Positions 9,890 to 20,225 of a stretch of DNA of 64,000 nt are shown in pieces. A program made the translations under genes and the position numbers. The notes beneath the pieces are model-generated. The model saw only the letters and a list, made by a program, of their open reading frames with translations. It had not been told where the DNA came from and made no database searches. Source of the stretch: BP-464 sp963825415 (GTDB lineage: Bacteria; Actinomycetota; Thermoleophilia; Solirubrobacterales; Solirubrobacteraceae); contig CAWGTD010000006.1 of assembly GCA_963825415.1 (NCBI GenBank), positions 1 through 64,000 of the forward strand, written 5' to 3'. The number at the start of each line of letters is the position of its first letter. Position 1 is the stretch's first letter.

Positions 9890-11040
9890 AGCAGCTCCTC
9901 GTAGAGGTCAAGGTAGTTCTCGGTCGTGCGATCCGTCGACAACTCCTCGGCACGCGCCCGGCACGCGCTGCGCGTCACGGGGTCCTCGGCCAGCTCGAGC
10001 GCTTCGAGCAGCGCGATGGCCAGTTCCTTGGCCTCGAAGCCGTCGAACAGCCTTCCGACCTCCGGCCGGTCGACCACCTCGGGAATGCCGCCGACGTTGC
10101 TGCCGACCACCGGCGTGCCGCACGCCATCGCCTCGAGCAGCACCAGCCCGAACGCCTCGCCCGAGGACGCCAGCACCGACACCCACGCGTCGCCGTACGC
10201 GCGCGCCAGCGCGGCGCGGTCGTCGAGGTCGGCCAGCTCGACCCCCTCGGCCGCGCCCACGACCCGCTCGGAGTCGGCGGGGTCGCGCGGGCGGGAGAGC
10301 ACCAACCGCGCGGTCGGGCGCTCGCGGCGCACGCGGGCGAACGCCTCGACGACCAGCGCCACGTTCTTGCGCGGCTCGGACAGCGCGGCCGAGCAGATGA
10401 TCGTCGGCTCCTCGGCGCGCCGCTCGGCGAGCGGGAACGCGGCGAGGTTGACGCCCGGTGCGATCAGGCGCGCCTCGTAGCCGAACCAGCGGTCGAACGC
10501 CTCGACCGCCGCCCGGCTCAGGGCGACGACCGCGTCGGCGCCCTCCAGCGCGCGCGTGACGAAGTCCAACCGCTTGCGCCGCTGGAACATCCCGTCGTGG
10601 TCGGGGACGCCCATGAACGAGTAGACGACGGGCCTTCCGGTGTGTCGCTTCCAGCGGAGCGCCATCGCGGCGTCGGGCCCGTGCATGGCGTGCGCGATGC
10701 GGGCGTCGCCCGCGCGCAGTGCGGCGTAGGTGAGCGGCAGGTGGGTCACGTAGTCCTCCCACATGCGCCGCCGCAGGCGAGCGTCGGGCGGCCGCGGCAG
10801 GCGCAGGATCGGCACACCGTCCTCGACCTGCCGCGACGGGGCGCCGGGATGACTGGTGACGATGCGCGGCCGGTGGCCGCGCTCGACGAGCCCGTCGGCC
10901 AGCTCGCGGGTGAAGCGCTCGGTCCCGCGACGCACCTCCGGCCAGAAACAGGGCGTCAGGAGATCGACGCGCAACGCGTCGTGCGCGCGTCGTGTGCCCC
11001 GCCGAGCCCCTTCCGTGCCCTCTGTCTCCGCGATCACCAT
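9886..11040 (-). CDS. GT4 family glycosyltransferase
   Basis: A 384-residue GT-B glycosyltransferase. RVDLLTPCFWPEVRRGTER contains the first strand and loop, IICSAALSEPRKNV opens the donor domain, and EAFGLVLLEAMACGTPVVG is the E-x7-E signature. The first 25 residues are polar and not conserved-looking, so the true start could be an internal codon. It is the first gene of a minus-strand trio with the genes at 8906 and 7803 and lies 111 bases from the divergent flippase gene. It probably adds one sugar of the repeat unit. Confidence 0.85.
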   Translation of the reverse strand: MVIAETEGTEGARRGTRRAHDALRVDLLTPCFWPEVRRGTERFTRELADGLVERGHRPRIVTSHPGAPSRQVEDGVPILRLPRPPDARLRRRMWEDYVTHLPLTYAALRAGDARIAHAMHGPDAAMALRWKRHTGRPVVYSFMGVPDHDGMFQRRKRLDFVTRALEGADAVVALSRAAVEAFDRWFGYEARLIAPGVNLAAFPLAERRAEEPTIICSAALSEPRKNVALVVEAFARVRRERPTARLVLSRPRDPADSERVVGAAEGVELADLDDRAALARAYGDAWVSVLASSGEAFGLVLLEAMACGTPVVGSNVGGIPEVVDRPEVGRLFDGFEAKELAIALLEALELAEDPVTRSACRARAEELSTDRTTENYLDLYEELL

Positions 11041-11151
11041 GCGCCATGATGCCAGTCACGTCATGCGCCATTCCCGCTGGACAGCTCGGCACGCATGCAA
11101 GACACTCCCCGGCGTGCCGCGCGTGAGCAAGGATGCTGCGGGGGATCGTCG

Positions 11152-12722
11152 GTGAGCGAATCCAGGGGGTCGGGGCCTCCCCCGCTGCCGTTCGAGAGCG
11201 GGATCGCCGAAGAACTCGAGCCCGAGCTCGAGCAGCCGATCGGCGCCGGGCGCGATTGGAACCTGAACGGGCGGACGGTGCGCCAACACGCCGCGCGCGG
11301 CATGGTGATCAACACCGGCTTCTTGACCGGGTTGAGCGTGCTCGGGCTGATCCGTGGATTTGCCCTCGCCGCCTTCCTGACCCGCGAGGACTACGGCGTC
11401 TGGGGCATCCTCGCCGTCTCGCTGGGCACCCTGCTGTGGCTCAAGCAGGTCGGCATCGGCGACAAGTACATCCAGCAGGACGACGAGGACCAGGAGCTCG
11501 CCTTCCAGAAGGCGTTCACCCTCGAGGCGATCTTCACCGGGATCTTCATGGTGCTGCTCGCGGCGGCGCTCCCGGTGTTCGCGATCATCTACAACCAGTG
11601 GAAGCTGGTGCCGCCCGGTCTGGTGATCGTGCTGCTGCTGCCCGCGGGAGTGCTTCAGGCGCCGCTGTGGATCTACGCGCGCAAGATGGACTTCCTGCGC
11701 CAGCGGACGCTCCAGTCCATCGATCCGGTCGTCGGGTTCGTCGTCGCGATCACGATGGCGGCCCTCGGAGCCGGCTACTGGGCTCTGGCCGCCGGCGTAC
11801 TTGCCGGCGGATGGAGCGCCGCGATCGCTGCCGTGATCGTCTCGCCGTACAAGCTGCGCTTCCGCTACGACAAGGGGACGCTGCACTCCTACGCGTCGTT
11901 CTCATGGCCGCTGTTCGTGGCCAACGGATCGACGCATGGTGCTGGCCCAGGGCGCGGTCATCGCGGCGAACGCGAAGCTCGGGCTCGCCGGCGCGGGCAC
12001 GATCGCCCTCGCCTCGACGATCACGTCGTTCACCCAGCGAGTCGACGGGCTCGTGACCGGCACGCTCTACCCGGCGATCTGCGCGGTCAAGGACCGGCTG
12101 GACCTGCTGCACGAGACGTTCGTGAAGTCCAACCGCCTGGCGCTGATGTGGGCGATGCCGTTCGGCATCGCATTGACCCTGTTCTGCGACGACCTGGTCC
12201 GGTTCGGCATCGGGCGACAAGTGGCAGCCGGCCGTGGTCGTCCTTCAGGTCTACGGGGTGACCGCGGCGGTCGGCCACATCGCGTTCAACTGGGACGCCT
12301 ACATGCGGGCGACCGCGCGCACGCGCCCGCTGGCCGTGGCCGCCATAGCGTCGACCCTCACCTTCTTCGCGGCGGGCATCCCGCTGCTGTTCGCCTATGG
12401 CCTGCGTGGCTTCGCCTACGGGGTGGCGCTCCAGCTGTGCGCCAACCTCGTGGTCCGCGCCTACTACCTGCGCCAGCTCTTCGAAGGCTTCTCGTTCCTG
12501 CGGCAGGCGATGCGCGCGATCGTTCCCACGATTCCACCCGTCGTGCTCGTCCTCGTCGCACGGCTCGTCGAGACGGGGCCCCGCACGGCCGGCCAGGCCG
12601 CGGCCGAGCTGGTGCTGTACGGGATCGCGACGGTGATCGGTACCTGGCTGTTCGAGGGCCGGCTCATCCGCGAGGCCGTCTCGTACCTCGTATCGCGCCG
12701 AGCGGCCGCGCTCACCGGCTGA
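11152..12722 (+). CDS. Wzx-type polysaccharide flippase (MATE/MVF superfamily), two frameshifts
   Basis: A polytopic membrane protein of the oligosaccharide flippase family, predicted to move the undecaprenyl-linked repeat across the membrane. Hydrophobic segments such as AIFTGIFMVLLAAALPVF and VVGFVVAITMAALGAG alternate with short loops over the whole length. REDYGVWGILAVSLGTL is typical of the family's N-terminal region. The frame breaks near 11928-11934 and again in a G3 run at 12212-12214; repairing both gives about 523 residues. A GTG at 11152 with GGGGA upstream is preferred; an ATG at 11095 is possible. The sulfotransferase gene follows 13 bases later. Confidence 0.75.
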
Positions 12723-12735
12723 CACACGCATCCCG

Positions 12736-13621
12736 ATGGGCGCGCGGCTTCCCAACTTCCTCATCGTGGGCGCCATGAAGTGCGGCACGACCTCGTTGGC
12801 CAGTCACCTCTCGGCGCATCCCGAGGTGTTCATGTCCTCGGTCAAGGAGCTGGCGTTCTTCGAGCGCGACTCGGTCTGGTCGCGGGGCGTCGACTGGTAC
12901 GCCGAGCAGTTCGCCGAGGCGGGTGACGCGCCCGCCGTCGGCGAGGCCACGCCGAACTACATGTTCTTCCCGTGGTCCGTCGAGCGGATCGCGGCGACCC
13001 TCGACGGCGTCCGCGTGATCGCCTGCATCCGCGAGCCCGCCGCCCGCGCGCATTCGCACTACCTGCACTGGTACGAGGACATGGCGCGCGAACGGCGCAG
13101 CTTCGAGCAGGCGGTCGACGACGAGCTCGCCGAGGGCGCCGCCGCGCAGGTCTCCGACCGGCTCGACGGCGAGAAGCCGTACTTCGGCTACCTCGCGCGC
13201 GGCCGCTACCTGCCGCAGCTGCAGCGCCTGGCCGACACGCTTCGGTCGAGACCGCGTCCACGTGGTGGTGCTGGACGACCTGGAGGCCGACCCGCAGGCG
13301 ACCTACGCCGGCGTCTGCCGGTTTCTCGAGATCGACGACTCCTTCCGACCCGACGACCTCGGCGCCCGCAAGAACGTCTACCACCAGTGGCGGCCCGCGT
13401 GGCTGTGGCGGTTCATGATCCGCAACCGCGTCTTCGACCGCATGCCGCAGCGGTTCGCGCAGTTCCTCGCGCTGCGGGTGATGGCCCCGCGGGTCAAGCC
13501 GGTCCCGCGGATCCCCGCTGCCGTCGAGGCGCGCCTCGCGGAGTTCTACGCACCCGAGAACGAGGCGCTCGGCAGCTGGCTCGGGCGCGACCTCGGGGCC
13601 TGGAAGCGCGGCGATGGCTGA
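12736..13621 (+). CDS. PAPS-dependent sulfotransferase, one frameshift near 13240
   Basis: The N-terminal NFLIVGAMKCGTTSLASHL is the 5'-phosphosulfate-binding loop of heparan-type sulfotransferases (Lys-Cys-Gly-Thr-Thr-Ser). IACIREPAARAHSHYLHW matches the 3'-phosphate-binding Arg and Ser motif. The frame breaks near 13238-13243; the second part, VVVLDDLEADPQATYAGVCRFLEI, is the conserved C-terminal half. Repaired length is about 295 residues, normal for the family. Lying between flippase and glycosyltransferase genes, it suggests that the surface polymer carries sulfate esters. The next gene overlaps its end by 8 bases. Confidence 0.8.
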
Positions 13622-14582
13622 GCCCGCCGTATCGGTCGTCGTGGCCACGCATGACCGCGCCGCGCGGCTGCGAGCGCTGCTCGCTTCGCTGCGCTCGCAG
13701 ACGATCGGGACCGATGCCTTCGAGGTGATCGTCGTCGACGACGGATCCGCCGACGACACCGCTGCCGTGCTGGCCGCCGAGCGGGCGGTCGGCACGCTCG
13801 ACCTCCAGGTCGTCACGCACGAGCGCGCGCAGGGCCCGGGGGCGGCGCGCGACGCCGGCTGGCGGCTGGCCCGCGCGCCGCTCGTCGCGTTCACCGACGA
13901 CGACTGCCGCGTCTCGCCCGGCTGGCTCGAGGCCGGGCTCGCGGCGTGGGGCGACGACGCCGAGCTGGTCGTCCAGGGCCGCACCGATCCGGATCCCGAG
14001 GAGGCGTCGCGCATCGGCGCATTCACCCGCACCGTCCGCGTCGAGGCGCTCGGGCCCTTCTACCAGACGTGCAACATCTTCTACCCACGGGCGTTGCTCG
14101 AACGGGTCGGCGGGTTCGACGTGGCGGCGTTCCGGAGCTTCAGCGCCGAGGACGCCGACCTCGCCTGGCGGTGCCTCGAAGACGGCGCCGCCGCGAAGTT
14201 CGCCCCGGAGGCCCAGGCCTGGCATGCCGTCCACCAGCTGGGCCCGCTCGGCCTCCTGCGCCAGGCCTCGCGCTGGCACGAGACCGCCGCGCTCTACGCC
14301 CGCCACCCGGACCGCCGCGACGTCCTCACCTACCGGATCTTCTGGAAGAAGACCCATTACCTGCTCGTGCGGGCGCTCATCGGCCTGCTGATCCCGCGCC
14401 GCAACCTGATGTTGAAATCGCTGCGCTTCTGGTGCCTGGCGCCGATCGCGCCGGCCTACCTCGAGCGGGCGCAGAACGAGGCCGGGACGCGCTGGCTGGC
14501 TCCCTACTACGTCGTCCATGACGCCGTCGAGCTGGTGGCGATAACGCGCGGGGCGATCCGCCACCGCACGCTCATCCTCTGA
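13614..14582 (+). CDS. GT2 family glycosyltransferase
   Basis: A 322-residue GT-A glycosyltransferase. AVSVVVATHDRAARLRALL opens the nucleotide-binding fold, VAFTDDDC contains the metal-binding aspartates, and SAEDADLAWRCLEDG fits the catalytic-base region. The tail FWKKTHYLLVRALIGLLIP is hydrophobic and probably membrane-bound. The ATG lies within the end of the sulfotransferase gene, so translation is probably coupled. Its stop overlaps the end of the convergent GT4 gene by 11 bases. The role is one sugar addition in the polysaccharide pathway. Confidence 0.85.
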   Translation: MAEPAVSVVVATHDRAARLRALLASLRSQTIGTDAFEVIVVDDGSADDTAAVLAAERAVGTLDLQVVTHERAQGPGAARDAGWRLARAPLVAFTDDDCRVSPGWLEAGLAAWGDDAELVVQGRTDPDPEEASRIGAFTRTVRVEALGPFYQTCNIFYPRALLERVGGFDVAAFRSFSAEDADLAWRCLEDGAAAKFAPEAQAWHAVHQLGPLGLLRQASRWHETAALYARHPDRRDVLTYRIFWKKTHYLLVRALIGLLIPRRNLMLKSLRFWCLAPIAPAYLERAQNEAGTRWLAPYYVVHDAVELVAITRGAIRHRTLIL

Positions 14583-15756
14583 CGCCCGCCTCCTCCAGCG
14601 CGGCGACAAGCTGCGCGGCGCAGCGCTCGCTGCTGCGCTCGGCGACGACCCAGGCGCGTGCGGCGGCGCCGGCCGCCGCACGCTCGGCCGCCGGCAGAGC
14701 GAGAACCTCGGCGAGCGCGTCGGCCAGCGCGGGCACGTCGCCCGCGGGCGCCAGCCTGCCCCACGGCGCCCGCACGACCTCGGGCAGGCCCACGAGGTCG
14801 GACGCCACCACCGCCAGCTCCATGGCCAGCGCCTCGAGCACGACCACCGGCAGCCCGTCACGGTCGCCGTCGGCGGCGATCACCGACGGAACCGCGAGCA
14901 CGTCGGCGTCCTCGAGCACCGCGCCGATCTCATGGGGCTGCCGGGCGCCGGCGAGCGTCACGACGTCCTCGACGCCGAGCTCGCCGATTCGCCGCCGCAG
15001 ATCGTCGCGCAGCGGCCCGTCGCCGACGATCGTCACCCGGGCCGGCGCGGCGCCGCGGTCGCGCAGCAGCCCGACGGCCTCGACGAGCCCCATGAAGCCC
15101 TTCTTCTCCACCAGGCGACCCACCGCCACCACGTGCCCGTCACCGGGCTGCGGACCACGGCGGGCGAAGCGCTGCGGATCGACGCCCATCGGCAGCGTCC
15201 GCACGTTGGCGGCCGGCCCGGCGATCGCGCGCAGGTCGGCCGTGGTCACGGCGCTGACCCCGAACGCCACGGCGGCCCCGCCGAGCTTCTCGGCCAGGTT
15301 CGCGGGGCGCCGGTAGATCTCGTAGGCGTGGGCGACGACGCTGTAGCTCGTCCCCGCCAGCCGCGACAGCCGCAGCGCGTCGAGCGCGGCGCCCGCGGCG
15401 AAGTGGACGTGCACGTGGCGCTCGCCGCCGGCCGCCAGACGCCGTGCGACCGGTGCGATGACCCGCAGCGGGTGAACGGGTTCCTCGCGGCTCCGGCGCC
15501 GGCGCGCGCGGACGTCGGCGAGCACCGCACGCGGGCGCCGCGCGGCCAGCCACAACAGGTCGAGCGCGCGGCGCCGCAGGCCGTCCTCGGCCAGGCAGGT
15601 GATGGCCGGCGGGGCGCTCAGCTCGGCACGCTCGGCCGCCCACGCGCCGGTCTCGACGCGCACGTCGTGACCGGCGCGGCGCAGCGCGGCGATCTCCTCG
15701 ACGACGAACGTCTCCGACAGCGCCGGGAAGTGGTCCACGAGGACGACGAGGCGCAT
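14572..15756 (-). CDS. GT4 family glycosyltransferase
   Basis: A 394-residue GT4 enzyme. VDHFPALSETFVVEEIAAL at the N-terminus is the motif found in colanic-acid-type (WcaL/AmsK-like) glycosyltransferases. HVHVHFAAGAALDAL and YEIYRRPANLAEKL continue the acceptor domain. VVAVGRLVEKKGF starts the donor domain, and EALAMELAVVASDLVGLPE follows the catalytic region. It lies 3 bases after the GT2 gene at 15760, so both probably form one minus-strand unit. Confidence 0.85.
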   Translation of the reverse strand: MRLVVLVDHFPALSETFVVEEIAALRRAGHDVRVETGAWAAERAELSAPPAITCLAEDGLRRRALDLLWLAARRPRAVLADVRARRRRSREEPVHPLRVIAPVARRLAAGGERHVHVHFAAGAALDALRLSRLAGTSYSVVAHAYEIYRRPANLAEKLGGAAVAFGVSAVTTADLRAIAGPAANVRTLPMGVDPQRFARRGPQPGDGHVVAVGRLVEKKGFMGLVEAVGLLRDRGAAPARVTIVGDGPLRDDLRRRIGELGVEDVVTLAGARQPHEIGAVLEDADVLAVPSVIAADGDRDGLPVVVLEALAMELAVVASDLVGLPEVVRAPWGRLAPAGDVPALADALAEVLALPAAERAAAGAAARAWVVAERSSERCAAQLVAALEEAGVRG

Positions 15757-15759
15757 CGC

Positions 15760-17020
15760 TCAGCCACGCAGGCCCAGCAGATTGGCGAGAGCGCGTGTGT
15801 CGCGCTGCGCCGCTGCGCCGCCCGCTGCGCGCAGCTCGCGCACGCCCGCCGCCTCGAGCCGGCGCACTCGCGCAGCGAGGTCGCGCAGGCGCGGGCGCTC
15901 GCCGCGCGTCGACGACGTAGCGCAGGCTGCGCGCGGGGTGCCGGACGAGCAGCGCGGCCGCTGCGCCCCAGCGGCGCAATGCGCCGTCGTCCTCGGCCCA
16001 GGCGATCGGCAGCTCGCGCGCCGCCGGCCGATCGACCCGCACAGGACGCCATGCGGCCTCGATGCACGCCACGTCGCTCCCGCGCGCCGCCCCCACGTCG
16101 GCATCGTCCTGCGCCGGGAAGGCGTCGGCGATCACCCCGACGCTGCCCGAACCGCTGCGCTCGCGCCGCACCGGCGGCGTGTTCGACAGCAGGTATGCGA
16201 ACCACTCGGGCGTCACGAAGATCGCGTCGAGCCCCTTGAACAGGGCGCGCTCGAAGCGGCCGGTCACCGTCCACACGGCGACGCCCGCCACGCTGCGCGC
16301 CAGCGGCCGCACGAGCAGCGGCCGCGCCACGGAGCCGGGATAGCGGCGCGTCACCCACGCGCGCCCGGCGCCGTACCGCGCGCCCTGTCGGGCCAGGCGC
16401 CTGACGCTCTCGCGGTGCCAGTGCTCGACGACCGCGTCGGGGCGGTAGGAGAGCTTCCAGCCCGCGTCCTGCAACCGCCACGAGAACTCGGTGTCGCCGG
16501 CCGAGCGGATGCCCTCGTGAAATCCGCCGATCGAGGCCCAGGCCGCCCGCCGCACCAGCAGGTTCGCGGTCACCCCCCACGGTCGGAACGGCCACTCGTA
16601 GTGCACGCGCTGGCCCAGGTGCCCGCGCGAGCGCGCGTAGCGCGCGGTGAGCTCGTCCTGCTCGGGGATCCCGACGACCTCGCCGACGACGGCGCCGATC
16701 TCGTCCCCCGGCTGCTCGTCGAAGTAGCGATCGAGGATGTCGGGCCGCGGACGACAGTCGGCGTCGACGAACAGCAGCCAGTCGTTGCCGGCCGCGTCGG
16801 AGCCGACGTTGCGCGAGTAGTAGGCCGAGTGCTCGTCGGCGGCTCGCACCACGAGCACGCCGTCGGCCTCCTCGACCACCGTGCCGCCCGAGTTGTCGAC
16901 CACGATCAGCTCGTCGCCGTCGCGACGGTCGATCGCCCGCAGCGCCGCCACGGCGCGAGCGGCCTCGTCCCGCGTGCCGTGGAACGGGAGAACCACGCTG
17001 ATGGCCGGCCGCTGTGCCAT
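15760..17020 (-). CDS. GT2 family glycosyltransferase, one frameshift near 15905
   Basis: A GT-A enzyme with AISVVLPFHGTRDEAARAV at the N-terminus, LLFVDADCRPRPD as metal site and AGDTEFSWRLQDAGW in the catalytic region. After about 370 residues the frame changes near 15899-15910, and the continuation RPRLRDLAARVRRLEAAG ends at 15760. The repaired protein is about 420 residues, with a C-terminal extension beyond the usual GT2 core. It is divergent from the polymerase gene at 17094. The predicted role is sugar transfer in repeat-unit assembly. Confidence 0.75.
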
Positions 17021-17093
17021 GCGGTGGCGCAGCGTATCGGCGCCCTCGCCAACCGGCGACCACAGGGCGTAGGGCCATTACCCTTTGCCCCCG

Positions 17094-18690
17094 ATGCGCT
17101 CGTTCGCAGGGACGCGAGGGCTCTCGCAACTGATCTCCGCGCTGATCGCCGTCGCTGTGGCGGCGGCCTACGCGTGGACGTTCGCCCGCGGGCTGCTCGG
17201 CACGGCCTCGGGCGGCCAGATCGCGTTGTTGTTCGCACCGCTCGCCCTGGCGCCGCTGCTGATCCTGCGCCGGCACCCGATGTCGCGCGTGCAGGCGGCA
17301 GCGCTGGGCGCCTGCATCATCCTCTCCGCGCGCGCTGGCGGTGGCGATCCTGCTCGGCGGCGGCTGGATCCTGGGCGTGGCGATCCCAGGCATCGCGGTC
17401 ACCGCCTTCCTGTGCGCGCGCTATCCCGTGGTGGCCACCATCGGCGCGTTCCTGAGCGCGGGGGCGTTCGGCACGCTCTCGGCCTTCACGCCGCTGTCGG
17501 GCCAGAAGGTGGCAGACCTCCTGCTGCTCGGCCTGTGGTTGGCCGCGATCTGGGGCTGGCTGCTCGGGGGGCGGCGCCGCGCGGCGTGGATCTGGCCCGG
17601 GATCGTCGTGCTGTGCTTCTACATCGCGCTGACCGCCGCCGAGATCGTCGCCGCGCCGACGATCACGATCGGCTTCCAATCCTTCCGCGCGTCGATCTGG
17701 TACGCCGCGGCCGTCCCACTGCTGGCCTACGCGCCGTGGTCCGACGCCACGCGGCGGCGGATGCTGCGGGCCGCAGTGGCCGCGCTTACGCTCGTCGCGG
17801 CCTACGCGACCTTCCGCTGGGCGGTCGGGCCGGCCGGCGAGGAGCGTGAGCAGGCCCGGCAGATCGCCAACAACTTCCTCGACGGCAAGCTGCGCCCGGT
17901 CGGCTCCTTCAGCACATCCAAGGAGCTCGCCGCGTGGGTTGCGATGACGACGCCGTTCGCCGCCGGGCTGGCGATGGCCGCGCGCGGGCGCCTGCGCCTC
18001 ATGGCCGTTGCGGCCGCGGGCCTCTCGGTGGTCGCGATGCTGGCGGCCGACGTGCGCGCGGGCCCGAGCGCGGCCGTGCCCGGCGTCGTCGCGGCGATCG
18101 TTCTCTACCAGCTCTCCCAGGCGTTCCGCGGGCACCGTGGGCCGACGGTGGCGATCGCCGTCGCCGCGGCGGTGCTGGGAGGGGCCGGCGCGTTCGCGCT
18201 GACCCTCGGCGACAAGTCCGACAGCGGCACGCGCTACCACGCGATCCTCGACCCCGAATCCGACTCGTCCTACCAGGCGCGTCTGGTCAAGTGGCGCACG
18301 GCGCTCGACGACATCGATCGCGCGCCGTTCGGCCACGGCCTCGGGACGACCGGCCCGGTCCAGGTCCGCTACGGGGAGTTCAGAACGATCGGCTCGGTCG
18401 ACGTCGACAACTCGTATCTGAAGATCGCCTTCGAGCAGGGCTTTGTCGTCATGGCCCTGTTCGTGATCGCGATCCTCATGATGCTCGGCGGCCTGGCCCG
18501 CCGCGCGCTCGTTTCGCTCGACCCGGCGCGGGCCGGCCCCGCGATCGCCGCCTGCGGGACGCTCGTGAGCATGCTCGTGCTGTTCTTCATCGGCGGCTAC
18601 ATCGAGGGCTTGCCGGTCCTCGGCGCCTGGATCTGCGTCGGCCTCGGCGTCATGCAGTTCACCGGCCCCCCGCTGGAGGGCGAGAACTAG
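17094..18690 (+). CDS. O-antigen polymerase/ligase-type membrane protein (Wzy-like), one frameshift near 17330
   Basis: A polytopic protein with about ten or more hydrophobic segments. In the last third, YQARLVKWRTALDDIDRAPF followed by GHGLGTTGP and DVDNSYLKIAFEQG is the typical extracytoplasmic loop and motif of the O-antigen ligase/Wzy family. The frame is lost in the GC-rich stretch 17325-17333, between CIILS and ALAVAILLGGG. One extra base explains it and gives about 531 residues. It likely polymerises or transfers the flipped repeat unit. It converges with the BY-kinase gene; CTAG at 18687-18690 supplies both stops. Confidence 0.75.
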
Positions 18691-20225
18691 CGCTTCCCGG
18701 CGTACGCGTAGGCGTAGGAGTAGTAGCCGTAGTCGCTCTCGTCGCCCTTGCGGACGCCGGTGACGACGATGCCGATCGGCCGGTCGGGGAAGTGCTGGAG
18801 CGCCGAGCGGGCCGCGCGGGCCTGGTCGCGCGTCGTCTTGGACGCGCGCACGCACATGACCACGCGCGCCACGTGCGGCACGATCTCGAGCGTGTCGACG
18901 ATCGACAGCAGCGGAGTCGAGTCGATCACGACCGCGTCATACGCCTCCGCGACCTCGGCGAGGAAGGTCTCGAACTTGCGCGAGGCCAGCAGCTCGGCGG
19001 GATGCGGCGTCGGCGTGCCGGCGGAGATGCAGACGAGCGTCGGCGGCTTCTCGTCGTCGCCGGTCAGCCCGAGCGGGACCGGGATCGTGACCTCCTGGAT
19101 GATCTCCTCGGGCGTCGCCTCGCCGATCAGGTAGTCGGCGAGCCCGGGCTGGGCGTTGACGCCGAGCCGCTTGGCCAGCGTCGGGCGGCGCAGGTCGCAC
19201 TCGACGAGCAGCACCTTGCGGCCCGCGGCCGCGTACGCCGCCGCCAGCGCGGTCGCCACGGTCGACTTGCCCTCTTCCGGCAGCGCGCTGGTGACGACCA
19301 TCGTCGACGCCTTGCTGTCCACGTCGAGGAAGTCGATGTTGGCCCGCACGATCCGGAACGCCTCCAGCTCGGCGCCCGAGATCGCCTTGCGCCCGTTGGC
19401 CGAGATCGATCGACCGAGCAGGTCGTCGTTGACGTGGCCAAGCAGCGGCAGCTTGAGCTCGTCGGTCATCTCGCGCGAGCTGCGGAAGCGACGGTCGAGC
19501 GAGTCGCGGATGAACGCGACGAGCAGCGCGATCGTCAGGCCGACGAGGAGTCCGAGCAGGCCGTCGCGAATCGGCTTGGGCGAGATCGGCGAGTCAGCCG
19601 CCGACGCCGGCACCTCGATCGTCACCGGAAGCGCGAACTTCGCCAGGCTCTTGAGGCGGTTGATGCGGTCGGCGTTCGCCCCGCGCGTGAAGTTGTTGAC
19701 CGGGCGCCTCGAGAGCGTCTTGTTCTGCCTGATCAGGTCGCGAGCGGCCCTGGAGTACTGGCGCCGATCGTTGTCGATCACCAGCCTGCGCGCAGCATGT
19801 GCGAACGCGTTGGCCTCGTCGGCCGCGCGTTGAGCCGTCCGCGCCTTGGCCGAGACATCGACGAAGTTCGTGCGGGCCTCGGCCCGCACCGTGATGTGAT
19901 CGAGAAGCACTCCCGGCGCGATGCCCGGCTTGAGCTCCTTGGCCGCCTCGCGCGCGACGCTGATCGTCCTGATCGACTGCGATGCGCTCGCCGCCTGGGC
20001 CTCGGGGGTCTGGGTGGCCCCGACCGCCGCGCCGAGCAGCCTGAAGTCGTCGTTGGGGCTGTGGAACGCCAGCGAGGCGCGCGCCTCGTAGACGGGCTTG
20101 GCGCGCTCGGACAGCGCGACCGCGGCGCCGGCGAAGACGAGCACGATCAGCACGATCAGGATGCGCTGCTCGCGGACGACGCGCAGATAGTCCCGAAGGG
20201 TCGTGTACTTGGGAGCGTCGCTCAC
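18687..20225 (-). CDS. Fused Wzz chain-length regulator / bacterial tyrosine kinase (BY-kinase)
   Basis: A 512-residue membrane protein joining a Wzz-type domain to a cytoplasmic P-loop tyrosine kinase, the form usual in actinobacteria. One membrane helix lies near residues 21-38 and a second near 222-240, flanking the extracellular loop. The kinase part has SALPEEGKST (Walker A, about 310-318), VLLVECDLRRP (Walker A') and VVIDSTPLL (Walker B, about 435). The tail YGYYSYAYAYAGKR is a tyrosine cluster, the expected autophosphorylation site. Such proteins set polymer length together with Wzy. The GTG start overlaps the upstream GT4 stop as GTGA. Confidence 0.88.
   Translation of the reverse strand: MSDAPKYTTLRDYLRVVREQRILIVLIVLVFAGAAVALSERAKPVYEARASLAFHSPNDDFRLLGAAVGATQTPEAQAASASQSIRTISVAREAAKELKPGIAPGVLLDHITVRAEARTNFVDVSAKARTAQRAADEANAFAHAARRLVIDNDRRQYSRAARDLIRQNKTLSRRPVNNFTRGANADRINRLKSLAKFALPVTIEVPASAADSPISPKPIRDGLLGLLVGLTIALLVAFIRDSLDRRFRSSREMTDELKLPLLGHVNDDLLGRSISANGRKAISGAELEAFRIVRANIDFLDVDSKASTMVVTSALPEEGKSTVATALAAAYAAAGRKVLLVECDLRRPTLAKRLGVNAQPGLADYLIGEATPEEIIQEVTIPVPLGLTGDDEKPPTLVCISAGTPTPHPAELLASRKFETFLAEVAEAYDAVVIDSTPLLSIVDTLEIVPHVARVVMCVRASKTTRDQARAARSALQHFPDRPIGIVVTGVRKGDESDYGYYSYAYAYAGKR

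Noticed and set aside
11928..12214. Flippase gene as a true pseudogene
   Set aside because: Both breaks are single bases and the three parts join in order without loss; the same kind of break occurs in essential genes.
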